A stretch of DNA of 64,000 bases from Streptomyces sp. MMG1533 (GTDB taxonomy: Bacteria; Actinomycetota; Actinomycetes; Streptomycetales; Streptomycetaceae): NCBI RefSeq assembly GCF_001279775.1, contig NZ_LGDG01000231.1:1-64000 (forward strand). Direction: 5' to 3'. Below are positions 53,993 to 62,603 of this stretch, piece after piece. The notes beneath the pieces were generated by a model, which saw nothing but the letters and a program-made list of their open reading frames with translations, made no database searches and was not told the DNA's origin. The position numbers and the translations under genes are program-made. Position 1 is the stretch's first letter. Each line of letters begins with the position of its first letter.

Positions 53993-54939
53993 TCCGGACC
54001 GTGGAGTCGGAACAAGACGTGTCCGCACCGGTACTCGCCGCCTACAGCTACTGCGAGGCCGTCACCGGACAGCAGGCCCGCAACTTCGCGTACGGCATCA
54101 GACTGCTGCCGACGCCCAAGCGCCGCGCGATGTCGGCGCTCTACGCCTTCTCCCGGCGCGTCGACGACATCGGCGACGGCGCGCTGGCCGACGACGTCAA
54201 GAGCGCGAGACTCGAGGACACCCGGGCCATGCTGGCCCGGGTGCGCGACGGTTCGGTCGCCGAGGACGACACCGACCCGGTCGCCGTCGCCCTCACCCAC
54301 GCCGCCGGGACCTTCCCGATCCCGCTCGGCGGCCTGGACGAACTCATCGACGGCGTGCTGATGGACGTGCGCGGCGAGACCTACGAGACCTGGGACGACC
54401 TGAAGGTGTACTGCCGCTGTGTGGCGGGCGCCATCGGGCGGCTCTCCCTCGGCGTGTTCGGTGCGGAAGCGGGGGCGCGCGGCGCCGAGCGCGCGCCGGA
54501 GTACGCCGACACGCTCGGGCTCGCACTCCAGCTCACCAACATCCTCAGAGACGTCCGTGAGGACGCCGTGGGCGGGCGTACCTATCTGCCCGCCGACGAC
54601 CTCGCCAAGTTCGGCTGCTCGGCCGGCTTCAAGGGGGCGAAACCGCCGGAGGGCGCCGACTTCGCGGGCCTCGTGCACTTCGAAGTGCGTCGGGCCCGCG
54701 CCCTTTTCGCCGAGGGCTACCGGCTGCTCCCCATGCTCGACCGGCGCAGCGGCGCCTGTGTCGCCGCCATGGCCGGCATCTACCGCCGCCTCCTCGACCG
54801 CATCGAGCGCGACCCCGAGGCCGTGCTGCGCGGCCGGGTCTCGCTGCCCGGGCGGGAGAAGGCGTATGTCGCGGTGCGCGGTCTGTCCGGTCTGGACGCC
54901 CGGCATGTGACCCGCAGGACCGTCAGGAGGCGCGCCTGA
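53989..54939 (+). CDS. hpnD: Presqualene diphosphate synthase HpnD
   Basis: 316 residues, GTG 53989 overlapping hpnC's stop. NFAYGIRLLPTPKRRAMSALYAFSRRVDDIGDG has the first D-x3-D motif, TWDDLKVYCRCVAGAIGRL follows, and LALQLTNILRDVREDAVGGRTYLPADDLAKFG has the second. HpnD condenses two farnesyl diphosphates to presqualene diphosphate, membrane-associated though without clear membrane helices. A hairpin at 55023-55056 lies in the 136-bp gap before hpnE. Confidence 0.94.
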   Translation: MIRTVESEQDVSAPVLAAYSYCEAVTGQQARNFAYGIRLLPTPKRRAMSALYAFSRRVDDIGDGALADDVKSARLEDTRAMLARVRDGSVAEDDTDPVAVALTHAAGTFPIPLGGLDELIDGVLMDVRGETYETWDDLKVYCRCVAGAIGRLSLGVFGAEAGARGAERAPEYADTLGLALQLTNILRDVREDAVGGRTYLPADDLAKFGCSAGFKGAKPPEGADFAGLVHFEVRRARALFAEGYRLLPMLDRRSGACVAAMAGIYRRLLDRIERDPEAVLRGRVSLPGREKAYVAVRGLSGLDARHVTRRTVRRRA

Positions 54940-55022
54940 TGGACAATTCGGTCCAAGGTGGTGCCGGTGGCGAAAAGTGGCACGCAACCCTCCGGGTGGG
55001 GACAGCGTCCCTGACTGCAACG

Positions 55023-55056
55023 GCCGGCCGTGCACGGTTCACCGCGCACGGCCGGC
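55023..55056. other. 11-bp hairpin in the hpnD-hpnE gap
   Basis: GCCGGCCGTGC (55023-55033) and GCACGGCCGGC (55046-55056) are exact complements around a 12-base loop. It ends 19 bases before the hpnE ATG. It may slow or partly terminate transcription, protect the 3' end of an upstream mRNA segment, or affect hpnE translation. Confidence 0.6.
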
Positions 55057-55075
55057 GCTCGGGGGAGGGTGCACG

Positions 55076-56503
55076 ATGACGGACGGTACGTGGTCCGGTG
55101 GGTCGCTCGCGGACACGGCGGGGCGGCCCGGCCGGGACGCCGTGGTGATCGGCGGAGGGCTCGCCGGCATCACCGCCGCGCTCGCGCTCGCCGACGCCGG
55201 AGTCCGGGTGACGTTGCTCGAAGGCCGGCCGCGACTCGGCGGGCTCGCCTTCTCCTTCCAGCGCGACGGACTGACCGTCGACAACGGACAGCACGTGTAC
55301 CTGCGCTGCTGCACCGCCTACAGCTGGTTCCTCGACCGCATCGAGGGCGCGGCGCTGGCTCCGCTGCAGGATCGTCTCGACGTGCCCGTACTCGACGTCG
55401 ACCGGCCCGAGGGACGGCGGCTCGGCAGGCTGCGGCGCGACGCGCTGCCGGTGCCCCTGCATCTGGGGCGCAGCCTCGCGACGTACCCGCATCTCTCGCT
55501 CGCCGAGCGGGCCAGGGTGGGGCGTGCCGCGCTCGCGCTCAAGGGGCTCGACCTCGCCGATCCGAACCTGGACACGCAGGACTTCGGCAGCTGGTTGACC
55601 GCGCACGGTCAGTCGGCGCGCGCCGTCGAGGCCCTGTGGGACCTGGTCGGGGTCGCCACTCTCAACGCGGTCGCGGGCGACGCCTCGCTCGGGCTCGCCG
55701 CGATGGTGTTCAAGACCGGTCTGCTGTCCGACCCGGGCGCGGCCGACATCGGATGGGCGCGCGTCCCGCTGGGCGAACTGCATGACCGGCTGGCCCGCAA
55801 GGCGCTCGACTCCGCGGGCGTGCGTACCGAGGTCCGTACACGCGTCACCTCCATCTCTACTGACGAAAACGGGACTTGGAGCGTTCAGGTTCCCGGCGAG
55901 ACGCTCCGGGCGGACACGGTCGTCCTCGCCGTACCGCCGCGCGAGGCCCACGACCTGCTGCCCGCGGGAGCGCTCGACGCCCCGGAGCGGGTGCTGGAGA
56001 TCGGCACCGCACCGATCCTCAACGTGCATGTCGTGTACGACCGGAAGGTGCTCTCCCGGCCGTTCTTCGCGGCCCTCGGCACCCCGGTGCAGTGGGTGTT
56101 CGACCGGACCGAGGCTTCCGGGCTGAAGGCCGGTCAGTATCTGGCGCTGTCGCAGTCGGCCGCGCAGGACGAGATCGACGAGCCCGTCGCCGCGCTGCGC
56201 GAGCGCTACCTGCCCGAGCTGGAGCGGCTGCTGCCCCGCGCGCGCGGGGCCGAGGTGAAGGACTTCTTCGTGACCAGGGAACGCACGGCGACGTTCGCTC
56301 CCACTCCCGGCGTCGGACGGCTGCGGCCCGGCGCCCGCACCAAGGCACCCGGCCTTTACCTGGCCGGAGCGTGGACCGCCACCGGGTGGCCCGCGACCAT
56401 GGAGAGTGCGGTCCGCAGTGGTGTGAGTGCGGCGGACGCCGCGCTCGACGCCCTGGGCCGGCCCCGCCCCCGTCACCTCTTCGAATTCGAGGAGGCGGCG
56501 TGA
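55076..56503 (+). CDS. hpnE: Squalene-forming FAD-dependent reductase HpnE
   Basis: 475 residues from ATG 55076, preceded by GGGGGAGGG; the frame extends to 54977 but with no family sequence. NAD/FAD fold VVIGGGLAGITAALALADAG, E-x-R-PRLGGLAFSF, VDNGQHVYLRCC, and the C-terminal GLYLAGAWTATGWPATMESAVRSG. It belongs to the HpnE (phytoene-desaturase-like) family that reduces hydroxysqualene to squalene. The stop overlaps the GTG of the frame leading to the polyprenyl synthase. Confidence 0.93.
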   Translation: MTDGTWSGGSLADTAGRPGRDAVVIGGGLAGITAALALADAGVRVTLLEGRPRLGGLAFSFQRDGLTVDNGQHVYLRCCTAYSWFLDRIEGAALAPLQDRLDVPVLDVDRPEGRRLGRLRRDALPVPLHLGRSLATYPHLSLAERARVGRAALALKGLDLADPNLDTQDFGSWLTAHGQSARAVEALWDLVGVATLNAVAGDASLGLAAMVFKTGLLSDPGAADIGWARVPLGELHDRLARKALDSAGVRTEVRTRVTSISTDENGTWSVQVPGETLRADTVVLAVPPREAHDLLPAGALDAPERVLEIGTAPILNVHVVYDRKVLSRPFFAALGTPVQWVFDRTEASGLKAGQYLALSQSAAQDEIDEPVAALRERYLPELERLLPRARGAEVKDFFVTRERTATFAPTPGVGRLRPGARTKAPGLYLAGAWTATGWPATMESAVRSGVSAADAALDALGRPRPRHLFEFEEAA

Positions 56504-56565
56504 CGCTCGATCAACAGGGCACGGCAGGCCCCCGCACCTTCGGTACCGCAACAAGAGGAGAGACT

Positions 56566-57633
56566 GTGCCCACTGTGCCCCCGGCCTCGACGGCTGCCGA
56601 CGCGGTGGACGTGTCCGCGCTCCTGGAGCGCGGCCGGACCCTTGCCACACCGGTACTGCGGGCGGCCATCGACCGCCTGGCACCTCCCATGGACACTGTC
56701 GCCGCCTACCACTTCGGCTGGATCGACGCCGAGGGCAACCCCGCGGCCGGGGACGGCGGCAAGGCCGTACGCCCCGCCCTCGCGGTGCTCTCCGCGGAGG
56801 TCACCGGAGCCGAGCCCGAGGCCGGCATCCCCGGCGCCGTCGCCGTGGAGCTGGTCCACAACTTCTCGCTGTTGCACGACGACCTGATGGACGGCGACGA
56901 ACAGCGCCGTCACCGCGACACCGTGTGGAAGGTGCACGGCCCCGCCCAGGCGATCCTGGTCGGGGACGCCCTGTTCGCCCTGGCCAACGAGGTTCTGCTG
57001 GAGCTCGGCACGGTCGAGGCCGGCCGCGCCACCCGTCGCCTGACCACCGCCACCCGCGCCCTCATCGACGGCCAGGCACAGGACATCTCCTACGAGCACC
57101 GGGACCGCGTCAGCGTCGAGGAGTGCCTGGACATGGAGGGCAACAAGACCGGCGCCCTGCTCGCCTGCGCCAGCTCCATCGGCGCCGTGCTCGGCGGCGC
57201 GGACGACCGCACCGCCGACACCCTGGAGAAGTACGGCTACCACCTCGGCCTCGCCTTCCAGGCCGTCGACGACCTGCTCGGCATCTGGGGCGACCCAATC
57301 TCCACCGGCAAGCAGACCTGGAGCGACCTGCGCCAGCGCAAGAAGTCCCTGCCGGTCGTGGCCGCGCTCGCGGCGGGCGGTGCCGCCTCCGAGCGGCTCG
57401 GCGAGCTGCTCGCCGCCGACGCCAAGAGCAGCGACTTCGAGAACTTCTCGGAGGAGGAGTTCGCGGCCCGTGCCGCCCTCATCGAGAAGGCGGGCGGCCG
57501 CGAGTGGACCGCCGAGGAAGCACGCCGTCAGCACACCATCGCCATCGAAGCCCTCGACGCCGTCGACATGCCCGACCGGGTGCGGGCGCAGTTCACGGCA
57601 CTCGCCGACTTCGTCGTCGTACGAAAGAGATGA
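56566..57633 (+). CDS. Polyprenyl diphosphate synthase (FPP/GGPP type)
   Basis: 355 residues from GTG 56566, chosen because AAGAGGAG lies 5 bases upstream; GTG 56500 (overlapping the hpnE stop) is an alternative giving 22 more residues. First aspartate-rich motif LLHDDLMDGD and second QAVDDLLGIWGD; GGKAVRPAL and GNKTGALL are the family's other conserved blocks. The residues before the first motif (V-E-L-V-H-N-F-S-L) have a Phe/Ser pattern that suits C15-C20 chains; in this operon it should supply farnesyl diphosphate for HpnC/D. It is cytosolic. Confidence 0.93.
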   Translation: MPTVPPASTAADAVDVSALLERGRTLATPVLRAAIDRLAPPMDTVAAYHFGWIDAEGNPAAGDGGKAVRPALAVLSAEVTGAEPEAGIPGAVAVELVHNFSLLHDDLMDGDEQRRHRDTVWKVHGPAQAILVGDALFALANEVLLELGTVEAGRATRRLTTATRALIDGQAQDISYEHRDRVSVEECLDMEGNKTGALLACASSIGAVLGGADDRTADTLEKYGYHLGLAFQAVDDLLGIWGDPISTGKQTWSDLRQRKKSLPVVAALAAGGAASERLGELLAADAKSSDFENFSEEEFAARAALIEKAGGREWTAEEARRQHTIAIEALDAVDMPDRVRAQFTALADFVVVRKR

Positions 57634-57753
57634 TCACTATCGGTCGAATAGCCCTCGCGTAGTCGCCGGCCGGTGTTGCGAGGAAGACGAGCACCGGCCG
57701 ACGGCGGACCCACAGCAGAACGCACCGATTGCACACTGCACGAAGGGGAAGCC

Positions 57754-59745
57754 ATGACAGCGACGACCGACGGAAGCACCGGGGCCCTGCCGCCCCGCGC
57801 TGCCGCGGCCAGCGAAACCGACATCAACACCCCCGTGGCGGCCGGGGTGCACGACGCCGCCGTACGCGCCGTGCAACGCGCCACCGACTTCCTGCTGGCG
57901 AGGCAGGACGCCCAAGGCTGGTGGAAGGGCGACCTCGAGACCAACGTCACGATGGACGCCGAGGATCTGCTGCTCCGTCAGTTCCTGGGCATCCGCGACG
58001 AGTCCACCACCCACGCCGCGGCCCTCTTCATCCGCGGCGAGCAGAGCGAGGACGGCACCTGGGCCTCCTTCTACGGCGGACCCGGCGAACTCTCCACCAC
58101 CATCGAGGCGTACGTCGCGCTCCGCCTGGCCGGCGACGCGCCGGACGCGCCGCACATGGCGAAGGCGTCCGCCTGGATCCGTGCGCGGGGCGGCATCGCC
58201 GCCTCCCGGGTCTTCACGAGGATCTGGCTGGCCCTGTTCGGCTGGTGGAAGTGGGAGGACCTGCCCGAACTCCCGCCGGAGCTCATCTACTTCCCCTCGT
58301 GGATGCCCCTGAACATCTACGACTTCGGGTGCTGGGCCCGACAGACCATCGTCCCGCTGACGATCGTCTCCGCGAAGCGGCCGGTCAGGCCGGCGCCCTT
58401 CCCGCTCGACGAACTGCACACCGACCCGGCGCACCCGAACCCGCTCAAGCCGCTTGCGCCGATGGCGAGTTGGGACGGCGTCTTCCAGCGCCTCGACAAG
58501 GCCCTGCACGCGCTGCGCAAGGTCGCCCCGCGCAGACTGCGCAGAGCCGCGATGAACAGCGGCGCCCGCTGGATCATCGAGCGGCAGGAGAACGACGGCT
58601 GCTGGGGCGGCATCCAGCCGCCGGCCGTGTACTCGGTCATCGCCCTGCACCTGCTCGGCTACGACCTCGAACACCCCGTGATGCGTGCGGGCCTGGAGTC
58701 GCTGGACCGTTTCGCCATCTGGCGCGAGGACGGGGCCCGGATGATCGAGGCCTGCCAGTCCCCGGTCTGGGACACCTGTCTGGCGACCATCGCGCTCGCC
58801 GACGCAGGGGTCCCCGCCGACCATCCGCAGCTCGTCAAGGCAGCGGACTGGATGCTCGGCGAGGAGATCGTGCGGCCCGGCGACTGGGCGGTCAAGCGGC
58901 CCGGGCTGCCGCCCGGTGGCTGGGCGTTCGAGTTCCACAACGACAACTACCCCGACATCGACGACACCGCCGAAGTCGTCCTCGCGCTGCGCCGCGTCAG
59001 GCATCACGACCCGGAGCGGGTGGAGAACGCCATCGGTCGCGGGGTGCGCTGGAACCTCGGGATGCAGTCGAAGAACGGCGCGTGGGGCGCCTTCGACGTC
59101 GACAACACCAGTCCGTTCCCCAACCGCCTGCCGTTCTGCGACTTCGGCGAGGTCATCGACCCGCCGTCCGCGGACGTCACCGCGCACGTCGTCGAGATGC
59201 TCGCCGTCGAGGGGCTCTCGCACGACCCGCGCACCCGCCGCGGCATCGAGTGGCTGCTCGCCGAACAGGAGGCGGACGGCTCGTGGTTCGGGCGCTGGGG
59301 CGTCAACTACGTCTACGGCACCGGGTCCGTCGTACCCGCCCTGACCGCCGCCGGAATCCCCGCCTCGCACCCGGCGATCCGCCGCGCGGTCACCTGGCTG
59401 GAGTCCGTGCAGAACGACGACGGCGGCTGGGGCGAGGACCTGCGCTCGTACCGGGACGCCAAGAAGTGGAGCGGGCGGGGCACCTCGACCGCCTCGCAGA
59501 CGGCGTGGGCGCTGATGGCCCTGCTGGCCGCGGGGGAGAAGGAGTCCAAGGCGGTCGAGCGCGGCATCGAGTGGCTCGCGAGCACCCAGCACGAGGACGG
59601 CTCCTGGGACGAGCCCCACTTCACCGGGACCGGCTTCCCCTGGGACTTCTCCATCAACTACCACCTCTACCGGCAGGTGTTCCCGCTCACCGCACTCGGC
59701 CGGTACGTCCACGGAGAGCCGTTCTCCGGGGTCAAGGAGGGCTGA
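57754..59745 (+). CDS. shc: Squalene-hopene cyclase
   Basis: 663 residues, ATG 57754, GAAGGGGAA upstream. It folds squalene to hopene and hopanol in the cytoplasmic membrane. The catalytic D-x-D-D motif is in YPDIDDTAEV; several QW-type repeats are visible (ARQDAQGWWKGDLE, GSWFGRWGVNYVYG, QNDDGGWGEDL, QHEDGSWDEPHFTGTGF); FEFHNDNYPDID surrounds the proton-donor site. Length is typical of bacterial SHCs. The stop overlaps the next ATG (TGATG). Confidence 0.96.
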   Translation: MTATTDGSTGALPPRAAAASETDINTPVAAGVHDAAVRAVQRATDFLLARQDAQGWWKGDLETNVTMDAEDLLLRQFLGIRDESTTHAAALFIRGEQSEDGTWASFYGGPGELSTTIEAYVALRLAGDAPDAPHMAKASAWIRARGGIAASRVFTRIWLALFGWWKWEDLPELPPELIYFPSWMPLNIYDFGCWARQTIVPLTIVSAKRPVRPAPFPLDELHTDPAHPNPLKPLAPMASWDGVFQRLDKALHALRKVAPRRLRRAAMNSGARWIIERQENDGCWGGIQPPAVYSVIALHLLGYDLEHPVMRAGLESLDRFAIWREDGARMIEACQSPVWDTCLATIALADAGVPADHPQLVKAADWMLGEEIVRPGDWAVKRPGLPPGGWAFEFHNDNYPDIDDTAEVVLALRRVRHHDPERVENAIGRGVRWNLGMQSKNGAWGAFDVDNTSPFPNRLPFCDFGEVIDPPSADVTAHVVEMLAVEGLSHDPRTRRGIEWLLAEQEADGSWFGRWGVNYVYGTGSVVPALTAAGIPASHPAIRRAVTWLESVQNDDGGWGEDLRSYRDAKKWSGRGTSTASQTAWALMALLAAGEKESKAVERGIEWLASTQHEDGSWDEPHFTGTGFPWDFSINYHLYRQVFPLTALGRYVHGEPFSGVKEG

Positions 59746-60386
59746 TGAGCACGCAGCCCGCCCCGGCCCCGCTGCTGATCGCCTGCGCGCTCGGCAGCGA
59801 GCACCTCGCGCTGCGCAGCGGCGACCGCGGCGGCGCCGACGGGCAGGTCACCGTCCTGCGCACGGGCATGGGGCCGACGGCGGCCGAGCGCTCCGTCACC
59901 CGGGTGCTGGCCGGCCCGGCGCTCGGCGAGGCCGCGGTACTGGCCACGGGATTCTGCGCGGGGCTCGCCCCCGGCATGCACCCCGGCGACCTGGTCGTCG
60001 CCGAGGAGACCCGGGACCCGCGCGGCACCGTCCCGTGCGTCGGGACCGAGCTGCTCGTCAAGGAGCTCGTACGGGCGCTGCCCGGGCGCACCGTTCACAC
60101 CGGGCCCCTCACCGGCTCCGATCACGTCGTACGTGGTCACGAACGGTCGGACCTGTTCGCGACCGGCGCGATCGCGGTCGACATGGAGTCCGCGGCCACG
60201 CTCCTGAGCGCCGTGCGCGCGGGCGAGCGCCCTGTTGCGGCCGTCCGGGTGGTCGTGGACGCTCCAGAACATGAACTCGTCCGGATCGGCACGGTGCGCG
60301 GTGGAATATCAGCCTTCCGCGTCCTTCGTTCCATCCTTCCTGCTTTCTACGAATGGCACCGTTCCTTGCTGCTCCCCAGGAGGTGA
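59745..60386 (+). CDS. hpnG: Hopanoid-associated nucleoside phosphorylase HpnG
   Basis: 213 residues, ATG 59745 overlapping the shc stop. Phosphorylase superfamily: N-terminal LLIACALGSEHLALR, G-MGPTAAERS, ATGFCAGLAPGMHPGDLVVAEE, and the base-pocket/phosphate segment FATGAIAVDMESAATLL (D-M-E-S is the ribose/nucleobase motif). HpnG removes adenine from adenosylhopane, giving phosphoribohopane in the extended hopanoid pathway. It precedes hpnH, the enzyme that makes adenosylhopane. Confidence 0.92.
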   Translation: MSTQPAPAPLLIACALGSEHLALRSGDRGGADGQVTVLRTGMGPTAAERSVTRVLAGPALGEAAVLATGFCAGLAPGMHPGDLVVAEETRDPRGTVPCVGTELLVKELVRALPGRTVHTGPLTGSDHVVRGHERSDLFATGAIAVDMESAATLLSAVRAGERPVAAVRVVVDAPEHELVRIGTVRGGISAFRVLRSILPAFYEWHRSLLLPRR

Positions 60387-60391
60387 GCCAG

Positions 60392-61414
60392 ATGGCCATG
60401 CCGCTGCGTCAGACCATCAAGGTCGCTACATACTTGGCCGAACAGAAGCTTCGCAAGCGGGACAAGTTCCCGCTGATCGTGGAGCTGGAACCCCTCTTCG
60501 CGTGCAATCTCGCGTGCGAGGGCTGCGGCAAGATCCAGCACCCCGCCGGGGTGCTCAAGCAGCGCATGCCGGTGGCCCAGGCCGTCGGGGCGGTCCTTGA
60601 GTCCGGTGCGCCGATGGTGTCCATCGCCGGCGGTGAGCCGCTGATGCACCCTCAGATCGACGAGATCGTGCGGCAGTTGGTGGCGAAGAGGAAGTACGTC
60701 TTCCTCTGCACCAACGCCATGCTGCTGCGCAAGAAGATGGACAAGTTCAAGCCCTCTCCCTACTTCGCCTTCGCCGTGCACATCGACGGGCTGCGGGAGC
60801 GGCACGACGAGTCGGTGGCGAAGGAGGGTGTGTTCGACGAGGCCGTGGAGGCGATCAAGGAGGCCAAGAAGCGTGGCTTCCGGGTCACCACCAATTCGAC
60901 CTTCTTCAACACCGACACCCCGCAGACCATCATCGAGGTGCTCAACTTCCTCAATGACGACCTGCAGGTCGACGAGATGATGATCTCGCCCGCCTACGCC
61001 TACGAGAAGGCACCCGATCAGGAGCACTTCCTGGGCGTGGAGCAGACCCGCGAGCTGTTCAAGAAGGCCTTCGCGGGCGGCAACCGGCGCAAGTGGCGGC
61101 TCAACCACTCCCCGCTCTTCCTGGACTTCCTGGAGGGCAAGGTCGACTTCCCGTGCACGGCCTGGGCGATCCCGAACTACTCGCTCTTCGGCTGGCAGCG
61201 CCCCTGCTACCTGATGAGCGACGGCTACGTCCCGACGTACCGCGAACTCATCGAGGACACCGACTGGGACAAGTACGGCCGCGGCAAGGACCCGCGCTGC
61301 GCCAACTGCATGGCGCACTGCGGCTACGAGCCCACCGCCGTCCTCGCCACCATGGGTTCCCTGAAGGAGTCGCTGCGCGCCATGCGCGAGACGGTCTCCG
61401 GAAACCGGGAGTGA
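60392..61414 (+). CDS. hpnH: Adenosylhopane synthase HpnH (radical SAM)
   Basis: 340 residues, ATG 60392 (AGGAGGTGAG upstream). Radical SAM C-x3-C-x2-C in [13 protein letters not shown], then [32 protein letters not shown] and a C-terminal Cys-rich part ([16 protein letters not shown]) that may bind a second cluster. It joins a 5'-deoxyadenosyl group to diploptene, starting extended hopanoids. Last member of the hpn block; ispG follows with a 4-bp gap. Confidence 0.95.
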   Translation: MAMPLRQTIKVATYLAEQKLRKRDKFPLIVELEPLFACNLACEGCGKIQHPAGVLKQRMPVAQAVGAVLESGAPMVSIAGGEPLMHPQIDEIVRQLVAKRKYVFLCTNAMLLRKKMDKFKPSPYFAFAVHIDGLRERHDESVAKEGVFDEAVEAIKEAKKRGFRVTTNSTFFNTDTPQTIIEVLNFLNDDLQVDEMMISPAYAYEKAPDQEHFLGVEQTRELFKKAFAGGNRRKWRLNHSPLFLDFLEGKVDFPCTAWAIPNYSLFGWQRPCYLMSDGYVPTYRELIEDTDWDKYGRGKDPRCANCMAHCGYEPTAVLATMGSLKESLRAMRETVSGNRE

Positions 61415-61418
61415 CGTC

Positions 61419-62576
61419 ATGACCGCCGTCTCCCTGGGCGTCCCCGAGGTACCGGTCCGTCCCATCGCCGAGCGGCGCGTGTCGCGGCAGATCCAGGTCG
61501 GTCCGGTGGCGGTCGGGGGCGGGGCCCCGGTGTCGGTGCAGTCGATGACGACGACCCGCACCTGCGACATCGGCGCCACCCTGCAGCAGATCGCCGAGCT
61601 CACCGCGTCCGGCTGCCAGATCGTCCGCGTGGCCTGCCCCACGCAGGACGACGCGGACGCCCTCGCCACCATCGCCCGCAAGTCGCAGATCCCGGTGATC
61701 GCGGACATCCACTTCCAGCCGAAGTACGTGTTCGCCGCGATCGAGGCCGGCTGTGCGGCCGTACGCGTCAATCCCGGCAACATCAAGCAGTTCGACGACA
61801 AGGTGAAGGAGATCGCGCGGGCCGCGAAGGATCACGGCACGCCGATCCGGATCGGGGTCAACGCCGGGTCGCTGGACCGGCGGCTGCTGCAGAAGTACGG
61901 CAAGGCCACGCCCGAGGCGCTGGTGGAGTCGGCCCTGTGGGAGGCCTCGCTCTTCGAGGAGCACGGCTTCAGGGACATCAAGATCTCGGTGAAGCACAAC
62001 GACCCGGTGGTGATGGTCAACGCCTACACACTGCTGGCCGAGCAGTGCGACTACCCGCTGCACCTGGGCGTCACCGAGGCCGGTCCCGCCTTCCAGGGCA
62101 CGATCAAGTCGGCGGTGGCCTTCGGGGCCCTCCTCAGCAGGGGCATCGGCGACACCATCCGGGTGTCGCTGTCGGCCCCGCCCGCCGAGGAGGTCAAGGT
62201 CGGCATCCAGATCCTTCAGTCGCTGAACCTCAGGCAGCGTCGGCTGGAGATCGTGTCGTGTCCCTCCTGCGGGCGGGCCCAGGTCGACGTCTACCGGCTG
62301 GCCGACGAGGTCACGGCGGGCCTGGAGGGCATGGAGGTCCCGCTGCGGGTCGCCGTCATGGGGTGCGTGGTGAACGGCCCGGGAGAGGCGCGCGAGGCCG
62401 ATCTGGGCGTCGCCTCCGGGAACGGCAAGGGGCAGATCTTCGTGAAGGGCGAGGTCATCAAGACCGTCCCCGAGTCGAAGATCGTGGAGACCCTGATCGA
62501 AGAGGCGATGAAGATCGCCGAACAGATGGAGCAGGACGGCGTCGCGTCGGGGGAGCCGGCCGTCACCGTGAGTTGA
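61419..62576 (+). CDS. ispG: 4-hydroxy-3-methylbut-2-enyl-diphosphate synthase IspG
   Basis: 385 residues, ATG 61419. Penultimate enzyme of the MEP pathway (iron-sulfur, uses reduced ferredoxin/flavodoxin). N-terminal TIM-barrel region: [38 protein letters not shown], the middle [29 protein letters not shown], then the [4Fe-4S] Cys block: SCPSCGRA...[17 protein letters not shown]. Its placement right behind hpnH means that C5 precursor supply is expressed with hopanoid synthesis. Confidence 0.96.
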   Translation: MTAVSLGVPEVPVRPIAERRVSRQIQVGPVAVGGGAPVSVQSMTTTRTCDIGATLQQIAELTASGCQIVRVACPTQDDADALATIARKSQIPVIADIHFQPKYVFAAIEAGCAAVRVNPGNIKQFDDKVKEIARAAKDHGTPIRIGVNAGSLDRRLLQKYGKATPEALVESALWEASLFEEHGFRDIKISVKHNDPVVMVNAYTLLAEQCDYPLHLGVTEAGPAFQGTIKSAVAFGALLSRGIGDTIRVSLSAPPAEEVKVGIQILQSLNLRQRRLEIVSCPSCGRAQVDVYRLADEVTAGLEGMEVPLRVAVMGCVVNGPGEAREADLGVASGNGKGQIFVKGEVIKTVPESKIVETLIEEAMKIAEQMEQDGVASGEPAVTVS

Positions 62577-62603
62577 ACAGCACGGACCGATAGGGGGCCC
62601 GAC

